Part shown: positions 9,324 to 17,486 of the stretch, piece after piece
How the letters are laid out: each line of letters starts with the position of its first letter
Numbering within the stretch: the first letter of the stretch is position 1
Origin: Bacillus sp. 2205SS5-2
Lineage (GTDB): Bacteria > Bacillota > Bacilli > Bacillales > Bacillaceae_K
Length of the DNA stretch: 64,000 bases
Direction: 5' to 3'
Assembly (NCBI RefSeq): GCF_037024155.1
Contig: NZ_JAYKTS010000003.1
Coordinates: 178,449 to 242,448 of the forward strand
The notes under the pieces: model-generated
Seen by the model: the letters and a program-made list of their open reading frames with translations, nothing else
Database searches by the model: none
Told to the model about the DNA's origin: nothing
Made by a program: the position numbers and the translations under genes

Positions 9324-9342
9324 CAAATGCTAGCCTTTTTTT
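9316..9342 (+). terminator. Terminator of the MFS gene
   Basis: AAGGCTAGC and GCTAGCCTT form a perfect 9-bp stem with a 4-base loop, followed by T residues. The stem overlaps the stop codon of the MFS gene. Confidence 0.9.
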
Positions 9343-9343
9343 G

Positions 9344-9434
9344 AAAGGCTCGTTTCGTATACATTGTGGCTATTTCATCGTATTTTTGATTAAATCTTCC
9401 ATTTCGCTGTTGATTTCCATTAAAAATAGATGGA
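9344..9434 (-). repeat. Family A repeat, inverted, truncated by family B
   Basis: Starts GGCTCGTTTCGTATACATTG and runs through TTGATTTCCATTAAAAATAGA, where the element stops abruptly at the start of a family B copy. Confidence 0.85.
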
Positions 9435-9550
9435 TCTAGCTGCAGTGGCTAGCGGCTCGGGGTCAAATGAATAACTCTCCAGTGATGCAGGCATCACCTC
9501 CGAGGTCTTCATTTGCCTGCCGCCGCAGGGCAGCCACTTCCGCTTTTCGA
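9435..9550 (+). repeat. Family B hairpin repeat, copy 1
   Basis: Runs from TCTAGCTGCAGTGGCTAG to GCCACTTCCGCTTTTCG. The inner arms TCAAATGAA / TTCATTTG and a central GATGCAGGCATC palindrome make it fold as a long hairpin. Directly followed by a second family B copy. Confidence 0.85.
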
Positions 9551-9671
9551 GATCTAGCTGCAGTGGCTAGCAGCTATGGGACAAATGTTATCCAACTCCA
9601 AAGGTCAGGACCTTCTCCGTTGGATAACATTTGCCCGCCGCTGCTGGGCGAGCCACTTCCGCTTTTCGTGT
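9551..9671 (+). repeat. Family B hairpin repeat, copy 2
   Basis: Same ends as copy 1 but a different inner arm: AAATGTTATCCAAC pairs with GTTGGATAACATTT. The change is on both sides of the stem, so pairing is preserved. Confidence 0.85.
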
Positions 9672-9742
9672 TTATTATGGTAATTTCGGTTTGATTTCGC
9701 TATGATAGATTTAGAGTTTATATACATACTAGGGGGAGTAAA

Positions 9743-10966
9743 GTGGATACTCAACTAAATAAATATGCAGAGCTTGCTGTTAAAGTGGGTATTAATATTC
9801 AAAGAGGACAATATTTGTGGGTTTCTGCACCTATAGGCACGGAGGATTTTGTACGAAAAGTCGTTAAGGAAGCTTATCTTGCTGGGGCAAAAAAAGTACA
9901 TGTAAATTGGTACGATGAAGAAATTTTGAGGACTCATTACGAGCTTGCACCTGATGAAGTGTTTCTTGAATTTCCAAGCTGGGAAGTGCAGGCAACTGAG
10001 GAAGTTGTAGATGATGGTGGAGCTTTTTTATATATAGATGCAACAGATCCTGATCTTCTAAATGGGATCCCGGTGGAGCGAATTATGAACTTTCAAAAAG
10101 CCCAAGGAGTAGCGTTAGAGAAATTTAGAGAAGCGATTCAAATTGATGCAATTAGTTGGTCGATCCTTGCGATACCAAATACAAAATGGGCTGATAAAGT
10201 CTTTCCTTCTTTGCCGGAAGAGAATCGAGTGGAAGCGTTATGGGAATCCATTTTTCAAGCTGTGCGAATTCATGAAGAAAATCCTATTTCTGCCTGGAAA
10301 ATCCATATAGAAACATTAAAAGAACGAGCAGATCTACTAACAGAAAAGAAATACAAAAAGCTTCATTATGCTGGACCTGGAACGGATTTGACGATTGAAT
10401 TGCCAGACAAGCATTTATGGCTAACAGGAAGCTCCATGACGCCACAAGGAATCACATTTGTTGCGAATATGCCGACGGAAGAAGTCTATACGGTCCCATT
10501 AAAAACAGGCATTAACGGCTATGTGACAAGTACAAAGCCATTAGCGTATCAAGGAAATGTCATCGAACAGTTTACCTTAACGTTTGAAAATGGAGAAATT
10601 GTTAAGATAGAAGCTGAAACAGGTGAAAATCTACTTCAGCAACTCATCGAGACGGATGATGGTGCTTGTTTTATTGGAGAAGTAGCGCTTGTTCCTCATC
10701 AATCTCCGATATCAAGTTCAGGGATATTGTTCTTTAATACTCTTTTTGATGAGAATGCATCCAATCATTTAGCGATAGGTTCTGCTTATCCAACGTGTTA
10801 TGAAGGGGGATCAAACATGACGGAGGAGGAGCGATTAGCGGTTGGCCTGAACGATAGTATTGTTCATGAAGATTTTATGATAGGCTCAGAGAAGATGAAT
10901 ATTGATGGGATTTATGAGGATGAGTCAAGAGAACCCATCTTTCGAAACGGAAATTGGGCCTTTTAA
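9743..10966 (+). CDS. Aminopeptidase, M29 family (AmpS/PepS type)
   Basis: A 407-residue cytosolic metalloaminopeptidase of peptidase family M29, of normal length. The C-terminal metal-binding core is intact: FIGEVALVP gives the glutamate, and SGILFFNTLFDENASNHLAIG and HEDFMIGS contribute the conserved Glu, His, Tyr and Asp ligands. It releases N-terminal residues from peptides. The GTG start follows AGGGGGAGT by 5 bases. It is flanked on both sides by repeat elements, so it is likely monocistronic. Confidence 0.9.
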   Translation: MDTQLNKYAELAVKVGINIQRGQYLWVSAPIGTEDFVRKVVKEAYLAGAKKVHVNWYDEEILRTHYELAPDEVFLEFPSWEVQATEEVVDDGGAFLYIDATDPDLLNGIPVERIMNFQKAQGVALEKFREAIQIDAISWSILAIPNTKWADKVFPSLPEENRVEALWESIFQAVRIHEENPISAWKIHIETLKERADLLTEKKYKKLHYAGPGTDLTIELPDKHLWLTGSSMTPQGITFVANMPTEEVYTVPLKTGINGYVTSTKPLAYQGNVIEQFTLTFENGEIVKIEAETGENLLQQLIETDDGACFIGEVALVPHQSPISSSGILFFNTLFDENASNHLAIGSAYPTCYEGGSNMTEEERLAVGLNDSIVHEDFMIGSEKMNIDGIYEDESREPIFRNGNWAF

Positions 10967-10984
10967 GTGAAGGCTTTTAACTAA

Positions 10985-11251
10985 TGGTTCTTTTCGTATA
11001 CATTGTGGCTATTTCAGTTGATTTTTGATTAAATTCTCTGTTTCACCCTTTCGTAATCCAGCTGCAGTGGCTAGCAGCTATGGGACAAATAACATCCAAC
11101 TCCAAAGGTCAGGACCTTTTCCGTTGGATAACATTTGCCCGCCGCTGCTGGGCGAGCCACTTCCGCTTTTCGTAAATGATGCCCGAAACAAAGCTATATC
11201 ACAGATGGTTAACTGATACGAGAAGCCACAATCTTTGCAAAAACAGCCTTT
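10985..11251 (-). repeat. Family A repeat, inverted, with a family B element nested inside
   Basis: The outer parts are a family A copy (GGTTCTTTTCGTATACATTG at the left, TTTGCAAAAACAGCC at the right, GATGCCCGAAACAAAGC inside). The centre is replaced by the family B copy at 11054-11173. Its right end forms the last codons and stop of the rsbR pseudogene. Confidence 0.85.
11054..11173 (+). repeat. Family B hairpin repeat, copy 3, nested in family A
   Basis: Nearly identical to the copy at 9551 (CAGCTGCAGTGGCTAGCAG ... GAGCCACTTCCGCTTTTCG). One arm has drifted (AAATAACATCCAAC), so the stem is less perfect. It sits inside a family A element, giving the order of events A first, B second. Confidence 0.85.
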
Positions 11252-11769
11252 GATAACGTAATCACAGGTGCACTAAGCTCTCGAATAAGGGAGGCCTGAG
11301 ATTCTAGACGGCTTGTAATGATTTTCATGAACGAAACGGTAAATGAATCAAATACATAATCAAGGGAAAAATTTATTTTTCTTTCCCAATTAAAAAAAGC
11401 TTGGAATCCAACATCCAGAGTCGTTTCCTTAACAAATTTCTCGATGAATTGCCAATAAAGCTGACGGAAGCTACCTGAGTTTTTTACTACCTCTTCTAAT
11501 GATGTATTGGATTGAACACGCTCAGAGGCTGTTTTTCTTGTCCAAGTTGAAATGACTTGACGCATTTCTTCTTCAGAACGAAGAAGTGAGGTAGCAATTA
11601 AAATGAGATATTTTCCGTTTTGTTCCATAATTTTTGCATTAACTTCAGGTGGAGCGTCTGGGGAATAGTGTGAGCCAGGCTTGTTCAATTAATGCGAAGC
11701 CCACTCACTTGTGAATTCGTTTTTAAGCTTAACTAGAGATTCGTATAAAGCAAGTGCTTTTGTTTCCAT
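11209..11769 (-). pseudogene. Broken RsbR-family stressosome gene
   Basis: The gene opens at 11769 with ATG after AGGTGATT and runs METKALALYESLVK to codon 26, where an in-frame TAA (11689-11691) interrupts it. The frame continues for 159 codons with an RsbR-type N-terminal globin-like domain and the signature linker QASLIRELSAPVI. At that point, just before the STAS domain that every RsbR needs, a family A repeat takes over and supplies the last dozen residues and the stop. The protein is therefore damaged twice: a premature stop and loss of the STAS domain. A TTG at 11688 could in principle restart translation, but without STAS no stressosome function is expected. Confidence 0.85.
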
Positions 11770-11933
11770 AGAATAATCACCTGTATTATTAGTCTTTCTT
11801 CTATTTTTAGGTATAATAATGGATTTTGTCAATTTGGAATTTAATAAGTTCCTTTTGATGAATTATTATGAGGAATTCTCCCTATTAGTACACTCACAAA
11901 CAGGGTATCCTATAACAAGAAAGGGAGGATGAT

Positions 11934-12263
11934 GTGGAGAAAATAATAGATTTAAAAGTCCTTCATAACAGGATTGCAGCGGAAAATTTGGCGTTACTAT
12001 ACATTTCAAAACAGAATTGTTCAGTTTGTCATGCCTTGTTGCCTCAAGTGGAAATACTGTTAGAGAAATATCCTTTCATTCAATCTATGCAAGTAGACGC
12101 GGAAGAGGTGCCGGCAATTGCAGGGACATACTCCATATTTACCGTGCCGGTTGTGATTTTTTTTGTGAATGGAAAAGAAATGTTCCGTGAAGCACGATTT
12201 GTTCCAATGGAAGAACTAAAGAAACAAATCGATAAGTTAGTTACGTTAATAATTGATCAGTGA
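11934..12263 (+). CDS. Thioredoxin-like protein
   Basis: A 109-residue thioredoxin fold. The active-site CxxC is present as NCSVCHALLPQ near residues 28-31, and the cis-proline region as YSIFTVPVVIFF. Family members transfer thiols/disulfides in the cytoplasm; there is no signal peptide or membrane anchor. The GTG start follows AAGGGAGGA by 4 bases. Monocistronic as far as can be seen. The CSVC centre differs from the CGPC of general thioredoxin, so a specialised partner is likely. Confidence 0.85.
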   Translation: MEKIIDLKVLHNRIAAENLALLYISKQNCSVCHALLPQVEILLEKYPFIQSMQVDAEEVPAIAGTYSIFTVPVVIFFVNGKEMFREARFVPMEELKKQIDKLVTLIIDQ

Positions 12264-12284
12264 GACAGATTTTTCTTGTGTAAA

Positions 12285-12436
12285 GGCTGTTTTTGCAAAG
12301 ATTGTGCCCTTTCGAATTAGACCTCATTTCGGGTTTAAAATGACTTTGGGCATCATTTTAAACCCGAAATGAGGAAAGAAAAGAGTGTTTCCATTCGTTT
12401 TTGTATGCTAGAGCAACAAAGTATGAGAAAAGATCC
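12285..12436 (+). repeat. Family A repeat, subtype with central palindrome
   Basis: Ends are GGCTGTTTTTGCAAAGATTG and GCAACAAAGTATGAGAAAAG. The interior carries a perfect 22-bp inverted repeat (12322-12343 / 12353-12374) with a 9-base loop. Its right half matches the copy at 40442. It is the main content of the gene-free stretch 12264-12738. Confidence 0.8.
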
Positions 12437-12738
12437 ATTGGAAAAACTTTACTCTTCTAGAATGTCGTTGTTTGTATTTAGTGTTGAATCATCAATGAAA
12501 TATCCTAAAATCTATTTTTCATGTGATATATACTCAGTAGAAAATGAGCAAAGCAAATTAGTCAGATAGATGGATTTTTCTGGAGTTGTAAGAGAAGAAA
12601 GAGAAATACAAAGTCATGGGGATTATGAGTAAGGAGCTTCGTCTATTTAATTCGATTGCACCCAATCCTTTTAACTGATAAAGTAACGAAGAATCAGTAT
12701 GTAAAATATTTTTGGGTTTTCCCTGAAGTGGTGAGGAA

Positions 12739-13500
12739 ATGAATAAAGAGAAAAGAGAAACTTATGATGTGATGCAAGTCTGCTTGTTAGCAGGTAAAAT
12801 TATGCTCAGAAGTGGAGCAGAAACCTATCGAGTAGAGGATACAATGATGCGTATTGCAACCTCATTTGGAATGGAGCAATCTCACAGTTATGTTACACCA
12901 ACTGGTATTATCTTTTCCATAGAGGGTGATGAACCGACGAAAACGAAATTAATAAGAATTGTAGCAAGGTCAACAGATTTAAAAAAGGTAACAGTTGTAA
13001 ATGGTATTTCTCGTCAAATCGCCGAAGGGGGACTTTCGGTGAAAGAGGCTTATGACAAACTAAAAGAAGTGGAAAATAACAATCTGACATTTCCTTTGCC
13101 AATTCAAACAATAGCTGCTGCAATCGCTAGTGGTTGTTTTTTAATCATGTTTGAAGGGCATTGGAATGATTTTTTACCTGCTTTATTAGCAGGTGGAGTT
13201 GGCTATTATAGTTTTGTTTATTTTCATAAAGTAATTGAGATAAAGTTTTTTGCAGAATTTTTAGCCTCATTTCTAATTGGTTTGTTAGCCTATTTATTTA
13301 CTAATATCGGGTTGGGGCATGAACTGGATAAAATAATTATAGGCTCGGTAATGCCACTGGTTCCTGGTGTATTGATTACAAATGCAGTACGAGATTTGAT
13401 GGCGGGTCACTTAATTTCAGGATTATCTAAGGGAGCAGAAGCCTTTTTAACAGCTTTCGCAATAGGGTCAGGAATAGCAGTAATACTTTCATTTTTGTGA
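12739..13500 (+). CDS. Threonine/serine exporter family protein, ThrE domain (DUF1212)
   Basis: A 253-residue protein: a soluble N-terminal domain of about 115 residues with the conserved LRSGAETYRVEDTM block, then five hydrophobic helices, including MPLVPGVLITNAVRD. This is the N-terminal module of ThrE-type exporters; in Bacillaceae it is encoded separately from the C-terminal module, the next gene. Substrate for this pair is inferred only from the Corynebacterium ThrE family. It is separated from the next gene by 13 bases. Confidence 0.9.
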   Translation: MNKEKRETYDVMQVCLLAGKIMLRSGAETYRVEDTMMRIATSFGMEQSHSYVTPTGIIFSIEGDEPTKTKLIRIVARSTDLKKVTVVNGISRQIAEGGLSVKEAYDKLKEVENNNLTFPLPIQTIAAAIASGCFLIMFEGHWNDFLPALLAGGVGYYSFVYFHKVIEIKFFAEFLASFLIGLLAYLFTNIGLGHELDKIIIGSVMPLVPGVLITNAVRDLMAGHLISGLSKGAEAFLTAFAIGSGIAVILSFL

Positions 13501-13513
13501 GGTGAGGAAATTG

Positions 13514-13957
13514 ATGTATGTCGAACAGATAGTTACAAGCTTTATCGCATCGGCAGCCTTTGGCGTTATTTTCAATGCCCCGAAAGATTCACTGATAAAG
13601 GGAGGGCTTGTAGGAGCCTTTGGATGGATGATTTATATTCTGTTATCGGTAAATGAAGTAGATCATGTTCTTTCAACATTGATTGCTACATTCTTTCTTG
13701 CTGTAATGAGCCAACTTTTTGCAAAAAAGTACCGCACACCAGTAATTATTTTTAGTGTGGCAGGAATTATTCCTCTTGTTCCAGGAGGACTTGCTTACGA
13801 TGCCATGCGTGAATTCGTCTTAAATGATTACAATACAGCCATAAATTTAGCGGCGAAAGCGTTTATGATTTCCGGTGCGATCGCCATTGGTTTAGTCTTT
13901 TCAGAAGTGGTTAATCAGATCATTCGTCAATCAAAATTTAAACATAGTAGACTGTAG
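13514..13957 (+). CDS. Threonine/serine exporter family protein, ThrE_2 domain (DUF3815)
   Basis: A 147-residue, roughly five-helix membrane protein matching the small second half of ThrE exporters; IIPLVPGGLAYDAMREFV parallels the MPLVPGVLITNAVRD block of its partner, showing that the two halves are related. The ATG at 13514 is chosen because GGTGAGG lies 6 bases before it, whereas an in-frame GTG at 13502 overlaps that site. Both subunits are expected to be needed for amino-acid export at the membrane. Confidence 0.88.
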   Translation: MYVEQIVTSFIASAAFGVIFNAPKDSLIKGGLVGAFGWMIYILLSVNEVDHVLSTLIATFFLAVMSQLFAKKYRTPVIIFSVAGIIPLVPGGLAYDAMREFVLNDYNTAINLAAKAFMISGAIAIGLVFSEVVNQIIRQSKFKHSRL

Positions 13958-13985
13958 CCCCTTGAATAGATTCTTGGGGTTTTTC
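13958..13985 (+). terminator. Terminator of the ThrE pair
   Basis: CCCC/GGGG with an inner GAAT/ATTC, followed by five T residues. It lies between convergent genes. Confidence 0.6.
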
Positions 13986-15202
13986 TAACACTCTAAACAA
14001 ATTAGTTGATCTTTCTGGAGGTGAAGGGAAGAATTCTCATAGTTTAGAGTATCTATTTTAAAGATCTCGATCTTTTGTTTACTGTGAGAACGAAATTGAA
14101 GCACTTCTGTTCCCGTAAGAAGAGCAATATGAAGGGTCTTCGAAACCTTTATATTAAATCCGGATTTTCCCACCAAAAGTTCTCCTTGACCTTTAATAGC
14201 AAAAAAGAGAAGATCTGAGGGAGAAATTGCTGATGGTGCCTCTTTACGTTCGAATGTACGATTTAGAATCTTAGCTAGAAATGGAAGGCTCAGAAAAAGG
14301 ATTTCTTCATGATTCCCTTCAAGGAGAAGAGTTTCACCATGAATCGAAAAAACACTTGAAGTTGGAGCATATCCGTCGCCGAAATCTGTGGAAAGAGTCC
14401 CAATTACTTTTCCATCATCTGAGCGAAAAGGAGTAGCCACCACTTTTAATTTCTCTACCGTATTGTAGCCAAACCCTGCAATTAAATAAACATTCACTTT
14501 TCTTTTTTTCAGTAAAAAGTCATCTTGATTTAGTGAATTAAGAAATTCATTTTTCTTTTTCATTTTAATGGGCTGTATCCATTGCCATGCACTTCTCGTT
14601 TTCTGAAGCAGATAAGGTCCGTATTGTTCACTTGGGAGAAGATCATGAAGACCTTTAAATTGTTGATGGATAGTTTTGATTGTATCCGTTTCTGACAGAG
14701 AAGATAAGAGAATGAAATAGGCATTCATAAGCAGAGAAGTTAAGGAGGCATTTTGTGCAATCAATTTTTTCCCGCTCGTCCAATAATGAAAAATAGGTGC
14801 TGTTCCGTTATTCGGCGTTCCGATTAGGATTAGTTGATTCACGTCTTTTTCATACACTCTACTTTCAATGTAAGCTCTAGCAAGTAAGCCCCCCATGCCA
14901 TGAGCGATAATATTCACTTTCTTTTTCTTGTTTTTTTTCTTTGCAAGATCGATTGTTTTCTTTAGATATTGTCTAAAAGAAACTCTCACTTTCTTTCGCC
15001 AGTCGTAGAATGCAATAAAAAGGTTGACACCTTTCTTGAATTCTAACGTTTCTTCTAAAAGACAGATAAATGGGTCGTACACGATTCCTGCGATTCCAAA
15101 CTGCCATTCACCTGAGCCAGGAATTATTTCTTCTCCAACTGAACCAAAAATACCAGGAACGAAAACGACTGGGTACTCATCATTTTTGGACAGAGAGAGC
15201 AT
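13985..15202 (-). CDS. Lipase-like alpha/beta hydrolase lacking the nucleophile serine
   Basis: A protein of 405 residues with an LCAT/lipase-type alpha/beta hydrolase fold: the VVFVPGIFGS oxyanion segment, the elbow at about residues 100-105, and the GDGYAPTSS ... GNHEEIL region that would supply the catalytic Asp and His. The elbow reads AHGMGG instead of xHSMGG: the serine codon is GGC (minus strand, 14897-14899), one base from AGC. It is therefore probably not a classical esterase. The ATG at 15202 follows AAAGGAGG; the ORF extends 33 codons further upstream but that part lies in a family A repeat. No signal peptide, so it is intracellular. The C-terminal 80 residues are a separate beta-rich extension. 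Confidence 0.75.
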   Translation of the reverse strand: MLSLSKNDEYPVVFVPGIFGSVGEEIIPGSGEWQFGIAGIVYDPFICLLEETLEFKKGVNLFIAFYDWRKKVRVSFRQYLKKTIDLAKKKNKKKKVNIIAHGMGGLLARAYIESRVYEKDVNQLILIGTPNNGTAPIFHYWTSGKKLIAQNASLTSLLMNAYFILLSSLSETDTIKTIHQQFKGLHDLLPSEQYGPYLLQKTRSAWQWIQPIKMKKKNEFLNSLNQDDFLLKKRKVNVYLIAGFGYNTVEKLKVVATPFRSDDGKVIGTLSTDFGDGYAPTSSVFSIHGETLLLEGNHEEILFLSLPFLAKILNRTFERKEAPSAISPSDLLFFAIKGQGELLVGKSGFNIKVSKTLHIALLTGTEVLQFRSHSKQKIEIFKIDTLNYENSSLHLQKDQLICLEC

Positions 15203-15222
15203 CTTATTCCTCCTTTCTAAAA

Positions 15223-15295
15223 GGCTGTTATCACAGCAATATACTCCGTTAAAAGATTTGGTTTCGGGGCATCTATTCGTCTGTTTTTGAAAGAA
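15223..15295 (+). repeat. Family A repeat, partial left end
   Basis: AGGCTGTTATCACAGCAATATA and GATTTGGTTTCGGGGCATC match the subtype at 57768. It lies immediately upstream of the lipase-like gene and probably carries part of its promoter region. Confidence 0.6.
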
Positions 15296-15445
15296 AGTCA
15301 TTTGAAATGATGGATTCCTTCAATAATGAACTTGAATAGCCAAAATTCATACGAATAGAGCATTCTAAAAAGTTCTCTTTCTTCTATTATATTCGATGAA
15401 AAAAGAACAAAGAAGTAGTAATTGACCTCAGTGTGCAAACAGTTA

Positions 15446-15505
15446 GGTTCTTTTCGTATATATTGTGGTTATTTCATCATATTTTTGATTAAAATATGTC
15501 TTTTG
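15446..15505 (-). repeat. Family A repeat, partial inverted end
   Basis: GGTTCTTTTCGTATATATTG then TTTCATCATATTTTTGATTA, the inverted right end only. Together with the copy at 15223 and the terminator at 15569 it accounts for the gene-free stretch 15203-15611. Confidence 0.7.
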
Positions 15506-15568
15506 ACGGAGAATGTATACAAATAATTTTGATAAGTAATAATTTTTTTCTAATATAACTATATAAAA

Positions 15569-15595
15569 AACCAGCTTCCAGAAAGGAGGCTGGTT
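15569..15595 (-). terminator. Terminator of the secreted repeat protein gene
   Basis: AACCAGC/GCTGGTT plus inner TCC/GGA pairs, with a U-rich run on the minus strand, 17 bases after the stop codon. Confidence 0.85.
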
Positions 15596-15611
15596 TAGTT
15601 TATTTGTAAAC

Positions 15612-16478
15612 TTATGAGGCATCTGTTGGTTCTTGAGGAGATGAAAGTCCTTGATGATGTCCTCGGCGAGGCTTGTTCATATCAAGTCCTAACTCTTCTA
15701 ATTGACTTCTGGCTTCTTCTTTCGTAATTTCACCAGCCTTGACTTGGTCACGGATCTCTTTTAGTAGTTCTCGGGTTTCATCATCAAGGTCATTAAAGGA
15801 GCGATAAGGTAAAGCAATGTCAAGTTCCTCAAACTTTAGTTTGGCCTCTTCCTTCGTAATTTCACCAGCCTTGACTTGGTCGCGTATATCTTTCAGAAGT
15901 TCCTTGGTTTCATCATCAAGGTCATTGAAAGGATGATGGGGTAAAGGAATGTCAAGTTCTTCAAGTTTTAGTTTGGCTTCTTCTTTCGTAATTTCACCAG
16001 CCTCGACTTGTTCGCGAATCTCTTTTAGTAGAGCTTTGGTTTCATCATCAAGCTCATTGAAGTGTCGATGAGGTAAAGGAATATCAAGTTCTTTAAGCTT
16101 TAGTTTGGCTTCTTCTTTCGTCAAGTCGCCAGCCTCGACTTGTTTGCGAATGTCTTGAAGCTGTTTCATTTGGTTCTCATCTAAAGGCTCGTGTATTCCT
16201 TTCTTGCCCATTTGTTTAGAATGTGTGCGTTCGATTCCGAGCTCCTCTAGCTTCAGATTCGCTTCTTCTTTTGAAAGTTCACCGTTCTCGACTTGTTCAC
16301 GAATCTCTTCTAACTGTTCCTTTGTTTCTCCATCATAAACTTCTACAGAAGCCTTTGTCTCCGTTGGTGTGACAGATGTAGATTCACTCGCCAGTACCGT
16401 ATAAGCCGTAGGTGCTGCGATTGCTGTTGCAAGAGCAGCAGCAACAAATTTTGTAGAAAATAAGTTAAACATTTTCAT
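15612..16478 (-). CDS. Secreted protein with five tandem charged helical repeats
   Basis: A 288-residue precursor. Residues 1-30 form a signal peptide (KMFNLFSTKF, then a hydrophobic Ala-rich stretch ending near LAS). After a short linker come five tandem repeats of about 40 residues whose core is LLKEIREQVEAGEITKEEAK followed by LKLEELDI; repeats 2-4 are joined by a PLPHR-like, Phe-Asn-Asp-Leu-Asp-Asp-Glu spacer. The core resembles SHOCT-type two-helix units. Function is unknown; an extracellular or wall-associated structural or binding role is plausible. The ATG at 16478 is 5 bases after GGAGG; a TTG one codon earlier is too close to the site. The near-identical repeats suggest recent duplication. 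Confidence 0.8.
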   Translation of the reverse strand: MKMFNLFSTKFVAAALATAIAAPTAYTVLASESTSVTPTETKASVEVYDGETKEQLEEIREQVENGELSKEEANLKLEELGIERTHSKQMGKKGIHEPLDENQMKQLQDIRKQVEAGDLTKEEAKLKLKELDIPLPHRHFNELDDETKALLKEIREQVEAGEITKEEAKLKLEELDIPLPHHPFNDLDDETKELLKDIRDQVKAGEITKEEAKLKFEELDIALPYRSFNDLDDETRELLKEIRDQVKAGEITKEEARSQLEELGLDMNKPRRGHHQGLSSPQEPTDAS

Positions 16479-16680
16479 CAACCTCCAAAAAATTTTTGTT
16501 TCTTACAATTCCTATCTTAGGACAAGAATGTGTCAGCTAAATGTCAAGAGGGATATTATTGAAAAGTTTATTATTTGGATAACTATAGGTAATATATCGA
16601 ACGAATCAAGCGAGAAGGAGAGTTTTTTTGAAAGTTATGTCGTATAATTAATTCTATATAAAGAACAAAAGGGGTGTGTG

Positions 16681-16977
16681 ATGAAAAAAACATTTTTACT
16701 TTTAGCTCTGCTAAGTATGCTGGATGGGGTCCTAACCTATTTAGGCATTCAACTTGGATTAATTCAGGAAGCGAACCTTCTAATGAAATTGCTCATTATG
16801 TATGATCCAATTATTTTCATCGGAATAAAACTCGTCTTGTCAATATGCCTCGTCGCAATGGCTATTATGATCAAAGCACCGAAAAGTAACATCATCAAAC
16901 AACTCTCTTATCTCGCCCTTTTCATCTATGGAGGTATTTTCCTCTTACACAGTTATTGGATATTTTTATCCATATAA
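16681..16977 (+). CDS. DUF5658-like small membrane protein
   Basis: A 98-residue protein with three to four predicted membrane helices. The N-terminal part MLDGVLTYLGIQLGLIQEANLLM matches the pattern of DUF5658 proteins (helix 1 with a conserved Asp, then E-x-N-P/L-like turn). No function is known. The ATG follows AAAGGGGTG by about 5 bases. It is transcribed away from the secreted repeat protein gene. Confidence 0.75.
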   Translation: MKKTFLLLALLSMLDGVLTYLGIQLGLIQEANLLMKLLIMYDPIIFIGIKLVLSICLVAMAIMIKAPKSNIIKQLSYLALFIYGGIFLLHSYWIFLSI

Positions 16978-17015
16978 AAAAACGCAGCAAAATGCATACG
17001 TTTTAAAAAGGCTGT

Positions 17016-17486
17016 TTATAAACGAGAAAATCCTTCTTCCTCTAAATAGGAAGTAGCTTCACCATAGGTTGAAAATGTTCCATCTAAATTTAACCCGGCA
17101 TAGACATTCCACATTTCATCTTCAAATAGGAGAATTAGAGTGTGATTATCTTTATTCATCCATTTTTCTTCCTCTTCATCACCGATGATTGCTGCTTCAG
17201 AATTCGATTTTGGTGCTAATGATGCAATAGATTTTTCAATAAGTGTACGAAGCTCGTCCTCGGAGTAGTCACGAATATTGACCATTCCTTTTTGTCCTAT
17301 TTCATATCCCGATAACTCTCCAGCGTAGACAAAGCCATTGCCATTTGGGTGTAAGTGATAGACGACATTCTTTTTGTCTGATCCACTCTTCTCGTATTGG
17401 AAATTGAGGCGTCCTAGAGAAACTTTTTTCTCAGAAAGCTGTGGGAATGTTGAAATAATAGATAATTTTTGTTCAAATGTAAGCAT
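17016..17486 (-). CDS. Conserved hypothetical protein
   Basis: A 156-residue soluble acidic protein with no recognised domain. Visible features are an N-terminal LTFEQKLSIISTFPQL helix, the polar block VVYHLHPNGNGFVYAGEL, and a C-terminal beta-rich part LILLFEDEMWNVYAGLNLDGTF. There are no signal peptide or membrane segments. GGAGGTCAC precedes the ATG, and the coding character is clear from the good ribosome binding site and amphipathic composition. It is convergent with the DUF5658-like gene. Confidence 0.75.
   Translation of the reverse strand: MLTFEQKLSIISTFPQLSEKKVSLGRLNFQYEKSGSDKKNVVYHLHPNGNGFVYAGELSGYEIGQKGMVNIRDYSEDELRTLIEKSIASLAPKSNSEAAIIGDEEEEKWMNKDNHTLILLFEDEMWNVYAGLNLDGTFSTYGEATSYLEEEGFSRL

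Noticed and set aside
9467..9694. 75-codon open frame between the MFS and aminopeptidase genes
   Set aside because: It lies entirely in two family B repeats; the similar frame at 11025-11216 is likewise repeat DNA.
15203..15301. N-terminal extension of the lipase-like gene
   Set aside because: The extra 33 codons are translated from a family A repeat and the AAAGGAGG site marks the start at 15202.
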